Assembly (NCBI RefSeq): GCF_005116445.1
Contig: NZ_SWBQ01000001.1
Location: 930,001 to 994,000, forward strand
Source of the DNA: Pedobacter frigoris
Lineage (GTDB): Bacteria; Bacteroidota; Bacteroidia; Sphingobacteriales; Sphingobacteriaceae
DNA length: 64,000 nt
Direction: 5' to 3'
Below the pieces are notes generated by a model that saw only the letters and a list, made by a program, of their open reading frames with translations, did not search any database and had not been told where the DNA came from. Shown here piece by piece: positions 7,749 to 16,254 of this stretch (positions are counted from its first letter, which is position 1; each line of letters opens with the position of its first letter). The translations under genes were made by a program, and so were the position numbers.

Positions 7749-9510
7749 TCCATCCCATCCATCCCTTTATTCCTGAACTGATTTTATGAGCTCTTTGGGG
7801 GGCAACTCTTTGCTGATACCCTTTTTCGGCTGAGCCTTCAGTGCCATTATAGGTCGAATAGACCGGTCCGGCAAATAAGGTAATTCCTTTAAAAACCTGG
7901 TATTGCAGGTTAGCCTGAAACCTGTTCAAGAAATTGGTGTGATCCCAATTGCCCAGATACAGGTATTGTCCTGTGATTTCAGCAGCGACTGATAATTTAT
8001 TGTTAAAAATAAAGTCATGTCCGAAACCCAGACCGGCGGTAAGTATTTTAGCAGAATCACCATGGTTTTTTCCGGCAAGGATGATGTTGTAGAGCTTAGC
8101 GTTCCCTGTTTTTAATGCAATATTTGCATTGATGGTTTCGTCGGTTGAAATGCTGATCTTATGATAACCATGATGGACATAGTTAATTAAGCCAATACTA
8201 TATCCGGTATTGTAATCAGAAATATTGACCAATCCGATCTGTAGTCCTTTCATTTGCTTCGCATAATTGAATACACCAGTGATCTGAACTCCGGATAGTT
8301 CCTTCAATGCTATATTTCCCACACCGGAAATCTGTACGCCATCAATCTCTTTAGCGGTATAGTTAATCAATCCGGCAATCTGCGTACCCTTGGTCTTTTC
8401 GGGCGATATATTAGCCACACCTGCTATTTGTGTACCTCTGAAACCCTTGAAAGTAATATTCGTCACCCCCGCAATCTGAACACCTTCAACATCTTCCTTT
8501 ACGTGGTTTACTACACCAGCTACCTGGACGCCCTTAACACCTGTTCTCACATCATTTAAAAGTCCGGCTACCTGCACACCTTCCACCGAGCCACCTACAC
8601 CATTAAAACCTCCTGCGATCTGCAGTTTGATGACATTTCCTTTGGTGATGTTAAAAAGTCCGGCAATTTCCACACCATTAATTCCGGCGGTGTAGCCTCC
8701 GATTATATTCAAAGAACCTTTATTGATGACCTGTGAGCTCATGATGCCATGCGAACTTAAGCCAGGGGTGAAGGAGGCCTGGAAAGGACTATTCGCTAAA
8801 AATCCAGAGATGTTCAGGCTCTGGAATTTTTGTTTTGACGATAAGAAGAACCGGCTGATACCTGATTTTTCTATGGTATTAAAAAAGAAGCTTCCCTTTT
8901 CGTCGTTCTTATCCCGATAACCCTCTGGCTTAATCTTGATGTCAGATAAAAAAACAAGGGAAGTATCACGGTACATTTCTTTACTGGCCGTTAGTATGAT
9001 CATTGTATGATTTCCCTTGATGCGGATTTTGAAATACCCTTTGTCGTCGGTAAGGTCGCCATCTAAAGTCCGTTTTTCGTATACACTGGCCTTTCCGACC
9101 GCTTGTCCTGTCCTCTTATCGACTACATACCCGCTGATCTGATATGATTTTTCATTACTGCTGATGTTTTCAGGTTCTATGGTCAGGTGATTGGCAGCAT
9201 ACCTTAGAATGACATGCTCACCCATCTCTTTATAGGCGACCTTTCCGTCGAAAATGCGGTCCAGGACATCTCTTACCGGCATATTGGTGGCACTTACATT
9301 GACAATACTATCCTGGTTAAAAAGTATACCGCTGTAGGAGAAAAAGAAGCCGCCTGTTTTACTTAGTCTGTCCAATACCTCAGATACGGGTTTTGCTTTT
9401 ACATCCAGCTTTACCAGTTTATCCAGATTACGCATGTAGTCATCTGTGTTATTTTGTGCCTTGCACCATGATGATATGCCAATCAGCAACAATATGATCT
9501 TTAATCTCAT
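7726..9510 (-). CDS. STN domain + carboxypeptidase-like domain + GVQIAG-repeat surface protein
   Basis: This 594-residue protein has a signal peptide (1-18, ending CKAQ). An STN-like secretin/TonB short domain (about 30-105) follows, with KPVSEVLDRLSKTGGFFFSY and MPVRDVLDRIF. Next is a CarboxypepD_reg-like beta-sandwich (about 125-205; YQISGYVVDKRTGQAVGKASV). Roughly residues 275-440 hold ten tandem 16-residue units of the form GVQIAGVxN, like the LA_2272-type surface repeats, and a barrel-like C-terminal region closes the protein. The start codon overlaps the stop of the FecR-like gene by 4 bases (ATGA), so the two are translationally coupled. In classical systems the STN domain belongs to a TonB-dependent receptor that signals to FecR. 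Here it is fused to a repeat protein with no TonB receptor part. It is a paralogue of the 11771-12844 product. Confidence 0.78.
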   Translation of the reverse strand: MRLKIILLLIGISSWCKAQNNTDDYMRNLDKLVKLDVKAKPVSEVLDRLSKTGGFFFSYSGILFNQDSIVNVSATNMPVRDVLDRIFDGKVAYKEMGEHVILRYAANHLTIEPENISSNEKSYQISGYVVDKRTGQAVGKASVYEKRTLDGDLTDDKGYFKIRIKGNHTMIILTASKEMYRDTSLVFLSDIKIKPEGYRDKNDEKGSFFFNTIEKSGISRFFLSSKQKFQSLNISGFLANSPFQASFTPGLSSHGIMSSQVINKGSLNIIGGYTAGINGVEIAGLFNITKGNVIKLQIAGGFNGVGGSVEGVQVAGLLNDVRTGVKGVQVAGVVNHVKEDVEGVQIAGVTNITFKGFRGTQIAGVANISPEKTKGTQIAGLINYTAKEIDGVQISGVGNIALKELSGVQITGVFNYAKQMKGLQIGLVNISDYNTGYSIGLINYVHHGYHKISISTDETINANIALKTGNAKLYNIILAGKNHGDSAKILTAGLGFGHDFIFNNKLSVAAEITGQYLYLGNWDHTNFLNRFQANLQYQVFKGITLFAGPVYSTYNGTEGSAEKGYQQRVAPQRAHKISSGIKGWMGWNAGITLM

Positions 9511-10496
9511 TTGTTTTTAGACAATAAAATCTGCGCTCCGTTACGGGTTATTTTTAAATCCATGGTCTTGCAAATCGTTGCAAGGTTTGAGTCAAAGGAA
9601 TCCGCTCTCTTAAGGGTAGTGTTGATGGGCTCATTTGCAGTAGAGGGCTCATTGATAACGATTTGTGTATCATATGCTTCGTTTAAAGCTGTTGTCAATT
9701 TGATCAATGGTATGTTGTTGGCTACGAAGTAATTGCTGCGGTAATAATTATACAGCTGATCTTTATTTGTTTCTTTGATCAGTTGAGGCGAAGAAGGTTT
9801 TATGGATACTTTTTCACCCTTTCTCAGTTCTATAACGTCATTTCCAGATGCTACTTTAACTATACCTGTTTCTACGATAACCTCAGTTTCATCCTTAACA
9901 TGTCTGATATTGAAAGAGGTGCCAACTACGGTAACAGATACCTGATCTATTTCAATTACAAAAGGGTGGCTTTTGTCATGTGCTACATCAAAAAATACAT
10001 CACCTTGTTTCAATTGAACACTTCTTTCTTCCTTAAAGTCTGTAGCATAGCTGATGACTGAATTTTTGTTCATTGTGATTGCTGATCCATCTGGAAGTGT
10101 TTCTGTAATCACTTGATTTCCTGCCGACAGATTTGTATAGTTTTGTTCGCCAAAGAAGTTGTATATAAACCAGATACCTGCAATAAGAACGAATGAAGCA
10201 GCAATCTTGAGCCAGCTGTAATTGACTTTAAGGGATTTAACCGTATTTTTTTGTGTCAATGAATCGATGTTCTCGCCAGATTGACTTGCAGCAACTCTTG
10301 CTTTAAACCTGATCCAGGCTTGTTCCTCATCAGCCTTTCCATTTGGAGAAAGAGTTTTACTTGCTAACCAGATTTTTTCAAACTGGGTAAAATAGGTTTT
10401 GTGAGCAGGATCTGCATCTATCCATTGCTGGACTTTGGTGTTTTCGTGTGCGTTTGCTTCCTTTAAAAGAAACTTTATCAATAGTTCATCCTTCAT
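9507..10496 (-). CDS. FecR-family anti-sigma factor
   Basis: This 329-residue inner-membrane protein has an N-terminal cytoplasmic part (1-90) that would bind the sigma factor, including an AWIRFKARV segment. A single membrane helix follows at about 95-112 (WLKIAASFVLIAGIWFIYNF). The periplasmic FecR domain has LPDGSAITMNKNSVISY and FIVEVGTSFNIRH-like strands, and a C-terminal DUF4974-like domain ends with ITRNGAQILLSKNK. It is encoded 8 bp behind the ECF sigma gene. The established role is to hold the sigma factor and release it when the periplasmic domain receives a signal from an outer-membrane STN domain. The next gene supplies such a domain. Confidence 0.92.
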   Translation of the reverse strand: MKDELLIKFLLKEANAHENTKVQQWIDADPAHKTYFTQFEKIWLASKTLSPNGKADEEQAWIRFKARVAASQSGENIDSLTQKNTVKSLKVNYSWLKIAASFVLIAGIWFIYNFFGEQNYTNLSAGNQVITETLPDGSAITMNKNSVISYATDFKEERSVQLKQGDVFFDVAHDKSHPFVIEIDQVSVTVVGTSFNIRHVKDETEVIVETGIVKVASGNDVIELRKGEKVSIKPSSPQLIKETNKDQLYNYYRSNYFVANNIPLIKLTTALNEAYDTQIVINEPSTANEPINTTLKRADSFDSNLATICKTMDLKITRNGAQILLSKNK

Positions 10497-10504
10497 CGTT
10501 TCTT

Positions 10505-11143
10505 TTAATTAAAAAAATCCTTGTAAAACATAATTATGCCGGGTATGATGAGGGTGATAAAGTCGGCAAGCTTTATCCTTAATATCTTTAAAGCCTTTCC
10601 CATTTGGTTTTCCACAGTCTTTATGGATATACCAAGCTGTTCGGCGATCTCTCTATATTTCAGATCTTCAAATCTGCTCATCTGGAATACAGTTCTGCAA
10701 TGTTCGGGGAGCTCATTCAGGGCTTCCTGCAATTTCTTTTGAAGTTCAGTAAGTTCCACTTTTGAGGAAGCCGGTTCATGCTGATCATTCATCGTATACA
10801 TCGCAAAATCCTGGTATTTGGTCCTTATTTTCTGATGCTTGATGTAATTTAAACAATCATTATAAGTGCATTTGTATAAATAGGCCTTTATGGAAGATTG
10901 TATGTTCAGCAGTTCACGTTTTTCCCAGAATTTGAGAAACATGCTTTGAACAATCTCTTCTGCCATATCCTTATCTCTCAGCATTACCCCCGCATAGGCG
11001 TGGAGCTCCCGATAGTGCGCCTTAAAGAGTCGCTCAAAAGCAATATCATCATAGATCTGTTCTGCTGCCGGAGATGAAGTTTTAGTCAAGCTTATTGGTT
11101 TATAATCTGACTCAAACTTAGATAAAATTGCCAAAGGCTGCAT
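10505..11143 (-). CDS. ECF-type RNA polymerase sigma-70 factor
   Basis: This 212-residue protein has region 2 at about 33-100 (FERLFKAHYRELHAYAGVML, then AEEIVQSMFLKFWEKR). Region 4 lies at about 135-195 (LPEHCRTVFQMSRFEDLKYREIA and a helix-turn-helix containing LGISIKTVENQMGKAL). The N-terminus is about 30 residues longer than usual. The ATG shares one base with the stop of the GIN-domain gene (TAATG), which implies coupled translation and supports this start. The C-terminal end is hydrophobic (FITLIIPGIIMF), which is odd for a sigma factor but seen in some Bacteroidota members. Targets are unknown, and autoregulation of this operon is likely. Confidence 0.92.
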   Translation of the reverse strand: MQPLAILSKFESDYKPISLTKTSSPAAEQIYDDIAFERLFKAHYRELHAYAGVMLRDKDMAEEIVQSMFLKFWEKRELLNIQSSIKAYLYKCTYNDCLNYIKHQKIRTKYQDFAMYTMNDQHEPASSKVELTELQKKLQEALNELPEHCRTVFQMSRFEDLKYREIAEQLGISIKTVENQMGKALKILRIKLADFITLIIPGIIMFYKDFFN

Positions 11144-11730
11144 TATAGTTTTATTACTTTTCCCGATCCGCTGATTTTTGAATCTATGACAGGGTTGCCC
11201 AGGTAATAGATTTTACCGCTTCCGCTTATTCTGGCTTTTAGGTTTTCTAAAACCTTTATTTTAGCATCGCCGCTGCCTGAGATATCAATATCGGCTTTTT
11301 TTGCCTCCAGTTTTTCCAGGTCAGCTTCTCCAGATCCGCTGATGTTTACTTTGAAAGAATCGTTAGCAGGAAATGCGTCCTTGATATCGATTTCGCCACT
11401 TCCGCTTAGTGAGACATAATTGATGACTGGGAGGGTTATGAAAATCTCAATATCATCCCTGTGTACATTCACGTGTTCATATTTCAGGTATAAAATGTTA
11501 TTCATCACCTCTGTTTTGAAACGGGGAACCAGGTTGTCTGAGCCTTTTAAAACCACTTTATATTCAGAACCGTGACTGACATGGATGTTGCTGGACCCGC
11601 TTCCGTTTATTCCCGTAAAATTGCCTGGGTTGCGGGTTTCTGTGATTTTGTCGCCACTTGCAGCGATTCTGTCTTTGCTGCATGAGGTAAAAACTATTGC
11701 GGCACATGCCAAAAGAATAAAATGTTTCAT
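11143..11730 (-). CDS. GIN-domain (DUF2807) lipoprotein
   Basis: This 195-residue lipoprotein has lipobox Cys17 (FTSC). The mature protein is a beta-helix-like DUF2807/GIN domain built of repeating GSG-containing turns: INGSGSSNIHV, LSGSGEIDI, ISGSGEADL, ISGSGDAKI, ISGSGKIYY and KISGSGKVIKL. These domains are often found beside ECF sigma factors and anti-sigma factors in Bacteroidota, but their ligand is not established. It lies 40 bp downstream of the repeat protein gene and its stop overlaps the sigma start. It may form part of an envelope sensor or be a target of the sigma factor. Confidence 0.85.
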   Translation of the reverse strand: MKHFILLACAAIVFTSCSKDRIAASGDKITETRNPGNFTGINGSGSSNIHVSHGSEYKVVLKGSDNLVPRFKTEVMNNILYLKYEHVNVHRDDIEIFITLPVINYVSLSGSGEIDIKDAFPANDSFKVNISGSGEADLEKLEAKKADIDISGSGDAKIKVLENLKARISGSGKIYYLGNPVIDSKISGSGKVIKL

Positions 11731-11770
11731 GATGTTGTTGTTTGTATTGAATGATAGATTAATGTTGTTG

Positions 11771-12844
11771 TTAGAATATCACGTGGATTCCACCGGTATA
11801 ACCAGCGTATAGACCCTGAAGGTTGTCGCCCCATTTGTTTTCCCACTGATGCAGGTATTTTTTGGTCAGCTTGCGTCCTTCAAGTGTATTGGTGTTTACA
11901 TAATTTATGGAGGGACCGGCAAATATCTCCAGGAAAGGAGTGATTTTGAATGCTGGCAATACTCTTAATGTTGTTTTGAAATATTCACCTTTTTTGAAAT
12001 CTTCAAGGGAAAGGACAGTTGCTTCAGCATTTAATCGGAATGACTTAGATTGGAAGAAATGAGCTCCAAAGCCTGCTTCAACAGCATAAACTTCATCTTT
12101 ATTTTTAAAGTTGTAACCTATTCCGAGGATTCCGTATAAGACTTTACCTCCGGATCTAAAAGTGAGCATTGCATTTTGAGTTTCATCCATACTCGCGCCA
12201 ATACTCTTTTCTCCATTTTTTATGATGTTGATCAATCCGATCGGATGGTCGCTGCTATCGGCCACATTAATAAAACCCGCGATCTGAACACCTTTGACTT
12301 TTCGGGCTACATTGATAAAACCTGCAAGCTGTGAACCTTTCACATCCTTTGCGGTGTTGATAAAGCCTGCAAGCTGAGAGGCCGTGATGTCTTTTGCAAT
12401 ATTTGCAAATCCAGCCAGCTGCAGACCGTCGATGTTCTTTGCGATATTCGCAAATCCTGCAAACTGTCCACCTTTAACATTGCCTGACGCGATGTTTGTG
12501 AATCCGGCAAACGCAAATCCATCGCCCTCTCCGTAGGTATTCATAAATCCTGCAAATTGAGCGCCTGAAGCTTTCTTTAATATGTGGTTAGAAAAACCTG
12601 CGAACTGCGCGCCATGGGTATTACCCTTTACTACATTGGAAATTCCGGCAAATGACAGCCCTTTTTCCTCTGCTGATATGCCCCCCAGCAGATTGATAGA
12701 AAGATTGTTGGTGTCTAAAGGAGAATGTGTGCCATTCGAGCTTATCGGATAGATAAGTCCTAGATGTACCTTTCCCGGTATTTTGTTTTGTGCGGTAGCG
12801 GTTAAGCCCGCTGCTAATAGAATAGAAGTAATTATTGATTTCAT
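11771..12844 (-). CDS. GVQIAG-repeat (LA_2272-type) surface protein
   Basis: This 357-residue protein has a signal peptide (1-18, TATAQ). Nine or so tandem repeats of about 16 residues, such as GGQFAGFANIAKNID, GLQLAGFANIAKDIT and GSQLAGFINVARKVK, occupy about residues 55-210. A C-terminal region of about 145 residues has strand-rich, barrel-like character. The segment after the repeats (PIGLINI...DETQNA...GILGIGYN) matches the STN-fused paralogue at 7726-9510 (SIGLINY...DETINA...), so the two come from one ancestor. It is the first gene of the five-gene minus-strand operon. The role of the repeats is not known to me. Confidence 0.75.
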   Translation of the reverse strand: MKSIITSILLAAGLTATAQNKIPGKVHLGLIYPISSNGTHSPLDTNNLSINLLGGISAEEKGLSFAGISNVVKGNTHGAQFAGFSNHILKKASGAQFAGFMNTYGEGDGFAFAGFTNIASGNVKGGQFAGFANIAKNIDGLQLAGFANIAKDITASQLAGFINTAKDVKGSQLAGFINVARKVKGVQIAGFINVADSSDHPIGLINIIKNGEKSIGASMDETQNAMLTFRSGGKVLYGILGIGYNFKNKDEVYAVEAGFGAHFFQSKSFRLNAEATVLSLEDFKKGEYFKTTLRVLPAFKITPFLEIFAGPSINYVNTNTLEGRKLTKKYLHQWENKWGDNLQGLYAGYTGGIHVIF

Positions 12845-13002
12845 TGTTGCTTATTTTAGAGTAAGACAACAAGATTGAAATGTACCCCTACGTGGGTAAG
12901 AAATATTTTTAGGCTTATCCAAATTATATAATATTTAAACCAGATTATATAAGGAAATAGCTTCCTGCAGGCTGTATTTTTGTGGTGTAAATAATATACG
13001 AG
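12845..13002. promoter_or_regulatory. Divergent regulatory region between repeat-protein operon and copper operon
   Basis: This is a 158-bp AT-rich region between divergent start codons. A -7-like TATTTTTG at 12975-12982 stands 21 bases before the copA ATG and probably serves the copper operon, though a clear -33 element is missing. The AraC-type regulator at 15462-16025 may act here. No exact operator palindrome was found. Confidence 0.45.
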
Positions 13003-15237
13003 ATGTCTTTACAAGAAAATACAGAAACGATTTCATTGCCGGTATTGGGCATGACCTGCGCGGGATGTGCCGTTAGCGTTGAATCTATGATCGCCGCGCA
13101 GGAAGGAGTGGTTCAGGCAGAGGTAAACTATGCAACGCAGAAGGTAAAGGTCGTGTATGATCCAAAAGTCGTCACTACTGAAGACATGCAAAAAGCAGTT
13201 CAGGGTGTAGGTTATGATTTGATCATCGATGCGGAAAAAGGAGATGAAAAACAGAAAGAGGTTCAGGAGAATAATTATAAGTCATTAAAAAATAGAATTT
13301 TAGCAGCTGCTATATTAACTGTTCCGGTAGTGGTTATTGGGATGTTTTTTATGGACATGCCATATGGTAATTACATCATGATGCTGCTGACAGCCCCTGT
13401 TGTGTTCTATTTTGGTAAGAATTTCTTTATCAATGCCTTTAAACAAGCGAAGCACCAGAAAGCAAATATGGACACATTGGTGGCATTAAGCACCGGGATA
13501 GCCTTTATCTTTAGTTTGTTCAATACTTTTTATCCTGAGTTCTGGCATGAGAGAGGATTGCATCCTCATGTATATTATGAGGCTGCTGCGGTCGTGATCG
13601 TATTTATCATGCTGGGTAAATTATTGGAAGAAAGGGCAAAATCAAATACTTCATCTGCGATAAAGAAACTAATCGGTTTACAGCCGAAAACAGTAATCAG
13701 AATAGCAGATGATGGCGAGCATGAAATCGCAATTCTGGATGTAAAAAAAGGAGATAGGCTGTTGGTGAGATCCGGTGATAAAATTCCTGTAGACGGAAGG
13801 GTTTATGAGGGGAGTTCTTTTGTAGATGAAAGTATGATTACAGGAGAGCCTGTGGCCGTGGCTAAGCAAAAAGACGATGCTGTTTTTGCAGGAACCATTA
13901 ATCAGAAGGGGAGTTTTCGCTTTGTAGCCGAGAAAGTAGGCGGGGAGACCATGCTTGCTCAGATCATCCAGCTGGTGCAGGATGCCCAGGGATCAAAGGC
14001 TCCTGTACAAAAACTGGTAGATAAAATTGCGGGTATCTTTGTCCCTGTTGTCATGCTCATTGCCATAGTCACTCTGGCCATATGGATGCTGTTTGGCGGT
14101 GAACACGCTTTTACGCAAGGCTTACTTGCCATGGTAACAGTTTTGGTAATAGCTTGTCCTTGTGCTTTAGGACTAGCTACGCCGACCGCAATTATGGTCG
14201 GAATTGGTAAGGGTGCAGAAAACGGAATACTGATCAAAGATGCTGAGGCACTTGAACAGGCTTATAAGGTAAATGCCATTGTGCTTGATAAGACAGGAAC
14301 CATCACTGAAGGAAAACCGAAAGTAACTTCAATAAAATGGGCTCATCAGCTTCCGGAAGAGCAGGTTTTATTGGAGCGGGTGTTCGCTGCAATGGAGCAA
14401 AACTCTGAACATCCTCTGGCCGAAGCGATATATGCTGATTTTAAACAATATGGTATAGATACAGTGTCTGTAACTGATTTTGAAAGTCTGACAGGAAAAG
14501 GTGTTTTAGCAAAATATAACGGCAAGTCTTATTGGGCAGGTAGTCATAAAATATTGAAGGATATTGGACAGGTCATTTCGGATGATTTATTGCAGCATGC
14601 TAAAGCACTGCAAGCCCGGGCACAGACGGTCATTTATTTTGCAGACCAGCAAGCGGTTCTCGCGGTTGTAGCTATCGCAGATCAGGTGAAGATTTCATCT
14701 AAGGCTGCAGTAGCTGAGTTGAAATCACTTGGTATTGAGGTGTATATGCTTACGGGAGATAATGAAGAAACAGCTTCCGCAGTGGCAAGGCAGACCGGTA
14801 TAGCACATTTTAAAGCAGAAGTTCTGCCATCAGATAAGGCAGACTTTATTAAAAAACTACAGGATGAAGGAAAGGTTGTTGCGATGATTGGTGATGGTAT
14901 TAACGATAGCCAGGCCCTTGCGCAGTCCGACGTTTCAATTGCAATGGGTAAAGGTTCGGATATTGCCATTGATGTTGCCAAGGTTACATTAGTTTCTTCC
15001 GATCTCCTGCAGGTTCCAAAGGCATTACAGCTTTCCAGGTTGACAGTAAAAGCTATACGACAGAACTTATTCTGGGCTTTCATTTATAATTTAATCGGCA
15101 TTCCTATTGCAGCAGGAATACTATACCCTTTTAACGGCTTTTTGTTGAATCCAATGATAGCCGGAGCAGCTATGGCATTAAGCTCAGTGTCAGTAGTAAG
15201 CAATAGTTTACGTTTAAAATTGGCAAAACTTAATTAA
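13003..15237 (+). CDS. copA: Copper-translocating P1B-type ATPase
   Basis: This 744-residue inner-membrane pump should export Cu(I) using ATP. One N-terminal heavy-metal-associated domain has GMTCAGC (Cys19, Cys22). The actuator domain has MITGEPV. The transmembrane CPC metal site lies in ACPCALGLATP near residue 385. The phosphorylation motif DKTGT is near 428, SEHPLAEAI carries the HP motif of P1B ATPases, and the hinge is GDGINDSQA near 630. The length and the terminal N-S-L pattern (VSVVSNSLRLK) fit the CopA subgroup. It is followed by a small chaperone gene and a regulator. Confidence 0.93.
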   Translation: MSLQENTETISLPVLGMTCAGCAVSVESMIAAQEGVVQAEVNYATQKVKVVYDPKVVTTEDMQKAVQGVGYDLIIDAEKGDEKQKEVQENNYKSLKNRILAAAILTVPVVVIGMFFMDMPYGNYIMMLLTAPVVFYFGKNFFINAFKQAKHQKANMDTLVALSTGIAFIFSLFNTFYPEFWHERGLHPHVYYEAAAVVIVFIMLGKLLEERAKSNTSSAIKKLIGLQPKTVIRIADDGEHEIAILDVKKGDRLLVRSGDKIPVDGRVYEGSSFVDESMITGEPVAVAKQKDDAVFAGTINQKGSFRFVAEKVGGETMLAQIIQLVQDAQGSKAPVQKLVDKIAGIFVPVVMLIAIVTLAIWMLFGGEHAFTQGLLAMVTVLVIACPCALGLATPTAIMVGIGKGAENGILIKDAEALEQAYKVNAIVLDKTGTITEGKPKVTSIKWAHQLPEEQVLLERVFAAMEQNSEHPLAEAIYADFKQYGIDTVSVTDFESLTGKGVLAKYNGKSYWAGSHKILKDIGQVISDDLLQHAKALQARAQTVIYFADQQAVLAVVAIADQVKISSKAAVAELKSLGIEVYMLTGDNEETASAVARQTGIAHFKAEVLPSDKADFIKKLQDEGKVVAMIGDGINDSQALAQSDVSIAMGKGSDIAIDVAKVTLVSSDLLQVPKALQLSRLTVKAIRQNLFWAFIYNLIGIPIAAGILYPFNGFLLNPMIAGAAMALSSVSVVSNSLRLKLAKLN

Positions 15238-15255
15238 TACTTAATTTACATCATT

Positions 15256-15465
15256 ATGCAGACTTTAAAATTTAAAACAAATATCAAATGTAGTGGTTGC
15301 GTCGCAACAGTTACACCACATCTAAATGTCCTTGAGATCGATGACTGGAAGATCGATACAGAGAATCCAGATAAAATATTAGAGGTTAAGGGAGCTGATA
15401 CCCTCAATGCAAAGCAGGTTATAGAAACATTGGAAAAGGCTGGTTATAAAGCTGAAACAATATGA
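15256..15465 (+). CDS. CopZ-like heavy-metal-associated domain chaperone
   Basis: This 69-residue single HMA domain has the metal-binding CSGC pair (Cys12, Cys15) near the N-terminus and the usual beta-alpha-beta-beta-alpha-beta order, ending with QVIETLEKAGYKAETI. It lacks the M-x-C-x-x-C methionine; the residue before CSGC is lysine. Soluble chaperones of this type pass Cu(I) to CopA, encoded 18 bp upstream. The stop overlaps the next gene's start by 4 bases (ATGA). Confidence 0.87.
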   Translation: MQTLKFKTNIKCSGCVATVTPHLNVLEIDDWKIDTENPDKILEVKGADTLNAKQVIETLEKAGYKAETI

Positions 15466-16025
15466 TTTTATTTGTGAAAAATATGGTTTGTGATCGCTGC
15501 GTGCTAATTGTCAGGCAGCAATTGCAAGCCCAGGGCTTCGAGGTAGAAAATATTTCGCTGGGTCAGGTGGAGGTGCTTCCCGATCCTAACCCTACGCAAT
15601 TGCAGCAGATTTCTGCTAGTTTCCAGGTGCTGGGCTTTGAACTCATCGATAAAGAAAAAGACCAGCTGATCGAGGCTGTGAAAACAGAAGTGATCAATTT
15701 GGTGCATTATTCAGATCTCAACGAGCTTAATCAGAGCTTGATGCAGTTGGTAGCTGAACGATTACATAAGGACTATGCTTACCTCAGTCGCCTCTTTTCA
15801 GATGCTGAAGGCATCACGATAGAGCGATATGTGATCCAGCAAAAGATCCAGAAGGTAAAGGAGTTGTTGGAATATGGAGAGTTGAATCTTAATGAAATTG
15901 CTTATCAAATGGGCTACAGCAGCAGCGCTCATCTATCTACTCAATTTAAATCAGTCACGGGTATTTCGCCTAGTAAATATAAAACTGCGGCTACAAAGGA
16001 CAGAAAGCCTTTGGATAAGGTATAG
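15462..16025 (+). CDS. AraC-family regulator with HMA-like N-terminal domain
   Basis: This 187-residue protein has residues 1-75 that look like a compact HMA-type domain with MVCDRC (Cys10, Cys13), DRC replacing the usual AGC. The C-terminal 100 residues are an AraC-type double helix-turn-helix: YLSRLFSDAEGITIERYVIQ, then LNLNEIAYQMGYSSSAHLST and GISPSKYK. Translational coupling to the copper chaperone gene and the paired cysteines suggest a sensor that binds copper and controls the copA operon. The DNA-binding family is clear. Copper sensing is inferred. Confidence 0.85.
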   Translation: MILFVKNMVCDRCVLIVRQQLQAQGFEVENISLGQVEVLPDPNPTQLQQISASFQVLGFELIDKEKDQLIEAVKTEVINLVHYSDLNELNQSLMQLVAERLHKDYAYLSRLFSDAEGITIERYVIQQKIQKVKELLEYGELNLNEIAYQMGYSSSAHLSTQFKSVTGISPSKYKTAATKDRKPLDKV

Positions 16026-16065
16026 TGATCCAAGTCTATAAGACTTTACAATCATAATATTATTT

Positions 16066-16174
16066 CCATATTTGCTTAGGCTTTGTGCAGGTCTTGGATA
16101 GGGGTTGGTGCGGTTACCGGACAACGCCCCAACAATACCGGCCCAACCCCGCTCCAAGACCTCAGCAAACATGG
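16066..16174. repeat. Large imperfect inverted-repeat element
   Basis: The left arm (16066-16108) and right arm (16143-16174) are complementary over 32 positions with about four mismatches. The left arm has an 11-nt insertion. The central 34 bases are GC-rich with CCGG/GGCC motifs. The segment is more GC-rich than its surroundings. It lies between the copper regulator and the SulP gene and contains no gene. It may be a dispersed non-coding repeat or a folded terminator. It is not followed by a T-run on the + strand. Confidence 0.55.
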
Positions 16175-16254
16175 CTTTTCTATAGTCTTTCAATAGCTTT
16201 TCTAAGGTCTTTTTTATCTGCCATGCTCCAAATATAATTACCTTTATAGCGGAA

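Noticed and set aside
14682-15083. 133-codon minus-strand frame inside copA
   Set aside because: Antisense frame in a well-defined ATPase gene with no start context or domain.
16066-16174. Integron attC site
   Set aside because: A GCCCAAC at 16141-16147 fits the R' core but the opposite core does not fit GTTRRRY, and no integrase or cassette array is present.
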